Below, one piece after another: positions 58,857 through 64,000 of a DNA stretch of 64,000 nt (its first letter is position 1; each line of letters opens with the position of its first letter). This stretch comes from Arthrobacter sp. AZCC_0090 (GTDB taxonomy: Bacteria > Actinomycetota > Actinomycetes > Actinomycetales > Micrococcaceae): NCBI RefSeq assembly GCF_014207375.1, contig NZ_JACHEE010000009.1, positions 137,520 to 201,519 on the forward strand, written 5' to 3'. Under the pieces are notes generated by a model that was not told where the DNA came from, did not search any database, and worked only from the letters and a program-made list of their open reading frames with translations. The translations under genes and the position numbers were made by a program.

Positions 58857-59470
58857 TTGGCATCCTCCTCGTTCTTTGCCTTGTCAGCGATGAAAGCCTC
58901 GAAAGCAGCCTTGGTGAAGACCACGTCGTCGGCGACCAGCACGTCGTAGGTGTTCAGCTGGTCTGCGTACAGAACGTGAACATCTACAAGGTTGCGCACG
59001 GAAAGTGCGGCAACATCGTTGGCGCGCTCGATAACAACGAGCAGGTTCTTGCGCTCGGAGACTGCCTTCAGCGCGGCCAGTGCTTCCTTGGAGGACGGCT
59101 TGGTGCCGGCGACCAGATCAGCAATGACGTGGATGCGACCGTTACGTGCGCGGTCAGACAGGGCGCCGCGCAGGGCAGCAGCCTTCATCTTCTTGGGGGT
59201 CCGCTGGCTGTAATCACGCGGCGTCGGGCCGTGGACAATGCCACCACCGGTCATGTGAGGAGCACGGATGGAACCCTGACGGGCGCGGCCGGTACCCTTC
59301 TGCTTGAACGGCTTGCGGCCAGCACCGGAAACTTCGGCGCGGGTCTTGGTCTTGTGGGTACCCTGGCGAGCAGCAGCGAGCTGTGCGACGACGACCTGGT
59401 GCAGCAGCGGCACGTTGGTCTGGACGTCGAAGATCTCTGCAGGCAGGTCTACCTTGACAGTGCTAGTCAT
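58853..59470 (-). CDS. rplD: 50S ribosomal protein L4
   Basis: 205 residues; its loop lines the exit tunnel and it can autoregulate S10 operons. Seen: [37 protein letters not shown] in two conserved blocks. It lies four bases after rplC. Confidence 0.97.
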   Translation of the reverse strand: MTSTVKVDLPAEIFDVQTNVPLLHQVVVAQLAAARQGTHKTKTRAEVSGAGRKPFKQKGTGRARQGSIRAPHMTGGGIVHGPTPRDYSQRTPKKMKAAALRGALSDRARNGRIHVIADLVAGTKPSSKEALAALKAVSERKNLLVVIERANDVAALSVRNLVDVHVLYADQLNTYDVLVADDVVFTKAAFEAFIADKAKNEEDAK

Positions 59471-59474
59471 TGAA

Positions 59475-60125
59475 CTAGGCTCCCTTCACGGCGGTGCGTA
59501 CGAGGACGACCTGGCCGCGGGCACCGGGGACGGCACCCTTGATAAGGAGCAGCGACTTCTCAACGTCCACAGCGTGAACCGTGAGGTTCAGCGTGGTGTG
59601 ACGTTCTGCGCCCATGCGGCCGGCCATTTTCAGACCCTTGAAGACGCGGCTCGGGGTGGATGCGCCACCGATGGAACCGGGCTTGCGGTGGTTCTTGTGC
59701 GCACCGTGGGAGGCTCCAACACCGTGGAAGCCGTGACGCTTCATAACACCGGCGAAGCCTTTACCCTTGCTGGTGCCGACGACGTCGATCTTCTGACCGG
59801 CTTCGAAGAGCTCAACAGAAAGCTCCTGGCCCAGTTCGTAAGACGCGGCGTCTGCAGTGCGCAGTTCGACGACGTGGCGGCGAGGAGTTACGCCAGCCTT
59901 TTCAAAGTGACCAGCCAGCGGCTTGGTGACCTTGCGGGGATCGATCTGGCCGTAGCCGATCTGAACGGCGACATAGCCATCGGTCTCTGCGTTGCGCAGC
60001 TGGGTGATGACGTTGGAGTCAGCCTGGACGACAGTTACCGGGATGAGCTTGTTGTTCTCGTCCCAGACCTGGGTCATGCCGAGCTTCGTGCCCAGCAGGC
60101 CCTTTACGTTACGGGTTGCGGTCAT
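59475..60125 (-). CDS. rplC: 50S ribosomal protein L3
   Basis: 216 residues; an early-binding protein near the peptidyl transferase centre. Starts [20 protein letters not shown] and has [19 protein letters not shown] and the [15 protein letters not shown] loop. Follows rpsJ after 18 bases. Confidence 0.98.
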   Translation of the reverse strand: MTATRNVKGLLGTKLGMTQVWDENNKLIPVTVVQADSNVITQLRNAETDGYVAVQIGYGQIDPRKVTKPLAGHFEKAGVTPRRHVVELRTADAASYELGQELSVELFEAGQKIDVVGTSKGKGFAGVMKRHGFHGVGASHGAHKNHRKPGSIGGASTPSRVFKGLKMAGRMGAERHTTLNLTVHAVDVEKSLLLIKGAVPGARGQVVLVRTAVKGA

Positions 60126-60143
60126 AGTTTTCTCAGCACCTCC

Positions 60144-60452
60144 CTACAGCTTGATTTCGATGTTCACGTCGGCCGGCAGGTCGAGACGCATAAGCGAGTC
60201 GACAGCCTTGGGCGTGGGGTCGATGATGTCGATCAGACGCTTGTGAGTACGCATTTCAAAGTGCTCACGGCTGTCCTTGTACTTGTGGGGAGAGCGGATA
60301 ACGCAGTACACGTTCTTCTCCGTCGGCAGCGGCACGGGGCCTACTACCGTTGCGCCTGCGCGCGTGACCGTCTCAACGATCTTCCGCGCTGAAACATCAA
60401 TGACCTCGTGGTCATATGACTTCAGCCGGATGCGGATTTTTTGTCCCGCCAT
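60144..60452 (-). CDS. rpsJ: 30S ribosomal protein S10
   Basis: 102 residues, the usual length; also acts in antitermination as NusE. Starts [22 protein letters not shown], with [24 protein letters not shown] in the middle. ATG 60452 was chosen by family match. First gene of the S10 operon; the usual upstream tuf gene is not next to it here. Confidence 0.98.
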
Positions 60453-60840
60453 GTCGCCTGACTCTCTTTCAGTCTGTGCTGCCCTCGAATAAAGGCTGCC
60501 CTGTTCACTTACGTGTTGCATGTGGCTGCCGAAGCATTTGAAGTAGTACTACCACCCGCCGCACAAGCTGAATCCGGAGGGATCCGGGTTCCTCAACTTG
60601 CCGGTGTAACCGACCCCCGCGGTCGGGCGTGTCGCGATTTCCACGCAAACTCGTCCGCATTCCTTGGGGATCTGGGTTATGTTTGGGCTTCAGCTTGGAC
60701 CCTGACACCCGGCATTATCCGGATCGGGACGCGAAGAAGCGCTTGAACAACTCACCTAGTATGCCGGAATTCCCCGGCATAAGCCAATTGGGCTCCCACC
60801 GACCATTGCCTTCGGCTCCTGCCGTCAGGATGATTAGGAC
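60453..60840. promoter_or_regulatory. Divergent region between rpsJ and the GH1 gene
   Basis: 388 bases without a gene. A leftward promoter candidate for the S10 operon is TTGGCT (complement of 60782-60787), 18-base spacer, CATACT (complement of 60758-60763). Its spacer and -10 are covered by the inverted repeat TATGCCGG-AATTCC-CCGGCATA (60760-60781). The S10 leader would be about 300 bases. No clear promoter for the rightward GH1 gene was fixed. Confidence 0.5.
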
Positions 60841-62268
60841 ATGACTGTCCAAGATGCTGCCACGGTGGAGGATCTTGCGAGCTGCCTCCGGCCCGGCTTC
60901 ACCTTGGGCGTCGCCGCGGCGGCCTTCCAGATCGAAGGCTCACTTACGGCGGACGGACGCGGACCATCCAGTTGGGATGCATTCGCGGAGAAGCCCGGCG
61001 CGATCGTCGACGGCCACTCCCCCGCAGTTGCCTGCGACCACTACAACCGGACCGACGAGGACATTGCCCTCATACAGGACCTGGGCGTGGACTCCTACCG
61101 GTTCTCCCTCTCCTGGCCCCGGATCCAACCAGGCGGCAAGGGACCCATCAACCAGCAAGGCCTGGACTTCTACGACCGCCTGATCGACAAGCTCCTCAAA
61201 GCCGGAATCTCTCCAATGGTGACCCTCTACCATTGGGATACGCCCCTGCCATTGGAGCACGACGGCGGCTGGTTGAATCGGTCGACGGCGGACCGGTTCG
61301 CCGAATATTCCGCTGCGGCCGCAGGCCGCTTTGGCGACCGCGTGGCTCAATGGGTCACCCTGAACGAGCCCGTTTCAGTCGCATTGCAAGGCTACGCCCT
61401 TGGAGTCCACGCTCCCGGCAGGCGGCTGCTCTTCGATGCCTTGCCCGCTGCCCACCATCAGTTGTTGGGGCATGGATTGGCTGTCCAGGCCTTGCGGGCT
61501 GCCGGCGTTGCGGGAACTGTTGGCGTTGCCAACGTGCACTCGCCAGTCCAGCCCGCAAGTAAGCGACTCACAGACCGTCTCATGGCCAAGGCCTTCGACC
61601 TCATCTTCAACCGGGTGTATGCCGATCCCATCCTCTTGGGGAGATACCCGAAGCCCCCGCTACAAGTGAAACCCTGGTTCCGCGCCCTGGGCAACATCCG
61701 GGACGAAGACCTCAAGACCATCCACCAGCCCTTGGATTTTTACGGCGTGAACTACTATTACCCCGTCAAGGTCGCCTCTGGCCGCGGCAACGGAAGCACG
61801 CCTGGCAACAACTCCGACATGATGGCCAAGCTGCCGTTCCATCTGGCGGCCTTCCCCGAATACGAAACCACGGGATTTGGTTGGCCCGTGGCTCCCGAAC
61901 ACCTCGGAATCCTGCTACGGGAGCTGAAAGACCGCTATGGCCCTGCCCTACCACCCGTGTTCATCACAGAAAGCGGGGCGAGCTTCCCCGAGCCCGAGCA
62001 CTCACCGGGTCCCGTTCACGACCCCGACCGCATCAACTACCTTGCTTCGCACCTTGGGCAAGCATTGAGGGCGACTGCCCCCGGCGGGATCGCCCACGAC
62101 GTCGAACTTCTTGGTTACTACGTGTGGACGTTGCTGGACAACTTCGAATGGGCCGCCGGATACTCACAGCGGTTCGGGCTGGTGCATGTGGACTTCGACA
62201 CCCTCGAGAGAACCCCCAAAGACTCGTTCTACTGGTACCAGTCCTTGAGCAGGGCGCGCCACAACTGA
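60841..62268 (+). CDS. GH1 family beta-glucosidase
   Basis: 475 residues, the usual single-barrel GH1 length. Substrate motif FTLGVAAAAFQIEGS near the start (residues 20-34). The acid/base is Glu176 in TLNEP and the nucleophile Glu377 in FITESGAS, where most GH1 enzymes have ITENG. The C-terminal region keeps YYVWTLLDNFEWAAGYSQRFGLVHVD. No signal peptide, so it is cytoplasmic and acts on imported beta-glucosides or on phospho-free disaccharides. No sugar transporter is adjacent on this side. Confidence 0.93.
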   Translation: MTVQDAATVEDLASCLRPGFTLGVAAAAFQIEGSLTADGRGPSSWDAFAEKPGAIVDGHSPAVACDHYNRTDEDIALIQDLGVDSYRFSLSWPRIQPGGKGPINQQGLDFYDRLIDKLLKAGISPMVTLYHWDTPLPLEHDGGWLNRSTADRFAEYSAAAAGRFGDRVAQWVTLNEPVSVALQGYALGVHAPGRRLLFDALPAAHHQLLGHGLAVQALRAAGVAGTVGVANVHSPVQPASKRLTDRLMAKAFDLIFNRVYADPILLGRYPKPPLQVKPWFRALGNIRDEDLKTIHQPLDFYGVNYYYPVKVASGRGNGSTPGNNSDMMAKLPFHLAAFPEYETTGFGWPVAPEHLGILLRELKDRYGPALPPVFITESGASFPEPEHSPGPVHDPDRINYLASHLGQALRATAPGGIAHDVELLGYYVWTLLDNFEWAAGYSQRFGLVHVDFDTLERTPKDSFYWYQSLSRARHN

Positions 62269-62302
62269 TCAACAGCCCGTTTTGTAGAACGATCGTGCTA
62301 AA

Positions 62303-62428
62303 TCAGTCCTTATTGTTCGCCCGTTTGATGCGCTTGGCACGTTCGATCTCGCGACGGAAGTACTTCCTTCCCCAGAAGATTCCAACTACCACGACGACAA
62401 CCACGATCAGGAAAATGAGCCATCCCAT
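62303..62428 (-). CDS. Small single-pass membrane protein
   Basis: 41 residues: hydrophobic helix WLIFLIVVVVVVVGIFWG at residues 3-20, then a strongly basic tail (GRKYFRREIERAKRIKRANNKD). A strong AAAGGAGG lies eight bases before ATG 62428, which supports translation. No family recognised. It ends convergently with the GH1 gene and lies 29 bases after the large membrane protein gene, probably in the same transcript. Confidence 0.6.
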   Translation of the reverse strand: MGWLIFLIVVVVVVVGIFWGRKYFRREIERAKRIKRANNKD

Positions 62429-62457
62429 TCCGCATTCCTCCTTTGGATGCAACGCTA

Positions 62458-64000
62458 TCAGGGCGCAGTCCTGTTGAGGCGCCAGACTGCCAGGGCGATC
62501 AGAGCCAGTGCGAGCACGGCGAGCATGGCGAAGGCGTAGGAACGGAGAGCCCACATGATGCTGAGGGCAACGCCCACGGCACCCCACCATACGAACATGC
62601 GCTCAGCCAGGAGTAGGCCGGCAAGCAGCAGCACCGCGTGTCCCACGAGGACCCAAAGATGCTGTGGGACGGTACCCGAAAAGGCGGGCCCCGGGACTAT
62701 CGAGAGCAGGCCACCGATGGAGAGCAAGCCTGCAGCCAGTCCGAGCCTGACACGTCCATCCAGGGCGCTTCCAGCGTAGTAGCGCAACCCTGCCAAAACG
62801 GCGCCGAGAACCACAAACCATTGCAGCACCCAAAAGAGCTCGGGCCTGGCTCCATGGGCGAAGAGAACCGCCCGCTGGACGGCCGCAAGGAGCAGCATAG
62901 AGCCAATCTCTGCGACAGTTAACCGGATGGCCCGGGGAACCTCAAGGCAAGCAACCGCCACGGCCGCCCCAAGCAGGCCGGTGCCAGCCAATGCGGTGTC
63001 ATCGTGAAGCAAGCCGGCACCGGAAGCCAGGGCAAATCCCCCTCCAGCCGCAATTGCCAGCGACAACCTGCGCACCGGCTGCGATCCGATGCTCGGGATC
63101 CCGGACCAGCGCGCCGCGTAGAGTACAACGGCCGCCCCCACGCAGCCCACAAGCCACGGCAAGAAATCCTCCCATTGATACCCGGCCTGACCGAGGATCG
63201 CAACCTCAACCAGGATCGAATCGGCGAAAACCGTGGCGCCGACGATGCTCGCGGCCGAAGCAAACGCATAGAAGCCAGGCATTCCCTCAACGTGGGAGGC
63301 GACGAAACAGACCACTGCGAGTCCGAGTCCTGCCATCCCCGTGATGCTGTCCGATTCGTCCACGGACAGCAGGCCGCCGGCCCCGGTAAATGATAGTGCT
63401 GCCGCCAGCCAGAACCAATGTTCCGGAACACCAGTTCCCGGCTGGATGAGCAGTCTTCCCGCAGTCACCAGGAGCGCCAAGATGAGCAACACGACGGGCG
63501 CCGCGACCGGACCCAGTGGAGGTTCGGCGAGCCACGTACCGCCGGGGAATGACAAGTGTGGTCCTGCTGCCACCACCAAAGCAATTGTCGCCGGAACGGT
63601 GAGATATTCCGCGCCTCGCGCAGCGAAGATCCGATTCGCGACGACTGCGGAAACCAGAAGCAGGGCCAGCTCAATCAGCGGAACCCAGCGACCGCCGTCG
63701 TGGGCTTCCGGCTGAAGCAGATAGCTCGCCGGCAACGCTGCCTGCGCGGCAGGCGTGATCCACACGGCTGCCTGTTGGAAGGGAATCTGCTGCAAGCGGT
63801 TCCGCATGAGCCAGCGGATAATGTGCTGCACCATCAGAACGCCCGCAAAGGTCAGTGACACCACCGCCGCGGAGGCCGTGACGTCATGGGCAAAAACAGC
63901 TGCGAGGACCGCCGTGAGAATCCGGGCAGCCATGAAGTAGAAGCCCTTGGCCACCCGCTCTGGAGCCCCAGCCACCATGACCGCAGCAAACCCCGCGAAG
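62458..64000 (-). CDS. Large multi-pass membrane protein, 5' end outside the window
   Basis: At least 506 residues with some 14 hydrophobic segments, Ala/Leu/Val/Gly-rich, ending in the basic VWRLNRTAP. The frame stays open to the right edge, so the N-terminal part is missing; an internal ATG at 63978 should not be taken as the start. No catalytic motif is visible. It resembles the large repetitive-helix membrane proteins annotated in Arthrobacter with an SCO7613-type C-terminal region, but this is a tentative match. Confidence 0.6.
   Translation of the reverse strand, partial: FAGFAAVMVAGAPERVAKGFYFMAARILTAVLAAVFAHDVTASAAVVSLTFAGVLMVQHIIRWLMRNRLQQIPFQQAAVWITPAAQAALPASYLLQPEAHDGGRWVPLIELALLLVSAVVANRIFAARGAEYLTVPATIALVVAAGPHLSFPGGTWLAEPPLGPVAAPVVLLILALLVTAGRLLIQPGTGVPEHWFWLAAALSFTGAGGLLSVDESDSITGMAGLGLAVVCFVASHVEGMPGFYAFASAASIVGATVFADSILVEVAILGQAGYQWEDFLPWLVGCVGAAVVLYAARWSGIPSIGSQPVRRLSLAIAAGGGFALASGAGLLHDDTALAGTGLLGAAVAVACLEVPRAIRLTVAEIGSMLLLAAVQRAVLFAHGARPELFWVLQWFVVLGAVLAGLRYYAGSALDGRVRLGLAAGLLSIGGLLSIVPGPAFSGTVPQHLWVLVGHAVLLLAGLLLAERMFVWWGAVGVALSIMWALRSYAFAMLAVLALALIALAVWRLNRTAP

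Overview
The window is a chromosomal segment of a high-GC actinobacterium, most likely an Arthrobacter-type member of the Micrococcaceae. This rests on the protein sequences, the GC-rich codon usage, the treX-treY-treZ order, ribosomal proteins with Ala/Glu or Arg/Gly tails, an Ino1 of the actinobacterial type and a monoderm-type Tad pilus locus. I saw no insertion sequence, CRISPR array, tRNA or rRNA gene.

Layout. 0.1-4.1 kb: a DUF559-type protein, a DUF2306-type membrane protein, inositol-phosphate synthase and an aldo-keto reductase. 4.1-14.5 kb (leftward): glmS-acpS-nnrDE-treX-treY-treZ, covering amino-sugar synthesis, ACP activation, NAD(P)HX repair and trehalose production from glycogen. 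14.5-17.0 kb (rightward): coaA, a VanY-like lipoprotein and mscL. 17.0-19.6 kb (leftward): rplM-rpsI, then glmM behind a hairpin. 19.9-28.1 kb (rightward): a complete Tad/Flp pilus locus (prepilin peptidase, Flp1, TadE, TadG-like, CpaB, CpaE, CpaF, TadB, TadC, Flp2). 28.3-32.6 kb (leftward): infA-rpmJ-rpsM-rpsK-rpoA-rplQ-truA. 32.6-47.5 kb: an accessory metabolic block. 47.5-60.5 kb (leftward): S10-spc ribosomal genes, then secY-adk-map. 60.8-64 kb: a GH1 beta-glucosidase and two membrane proteins, the last running off the window.

The main feature is that the conserved ribosomal supercluster is split twice by accessory loci. The Tad locus lies between rplM and truA, which are often neighbours. 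About 15 kb of catabolic genes lie between map and infA. That second block holds an eight-gene leftward operon, mostly joined by stop/start overlaps: a TIM-barrel isomerase-like protein, a full peptide-type ABC importer, a second TIM-barrel paralogue and an Ntn-type P1/S58 peptidase. A GntR/FCD regulator and an amidohydrolase-like protein run divergently from it, and a perfect 16-bp palindrome lies in the shared promoter region. Next to it is a sugar ABC importer without its own ATPase. The set looks like one regulated system for taking up and breaking down an amide- or peptide-linked compound, possibly sugar-derived. Its substrate cannot be read from sequence.

The alpha-operon junctions carry unusually long hairpins, including a stem of about 30 bp between rpsK and rpoA. 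rpsN and rpsD are absent from their frequent places in the cluster.
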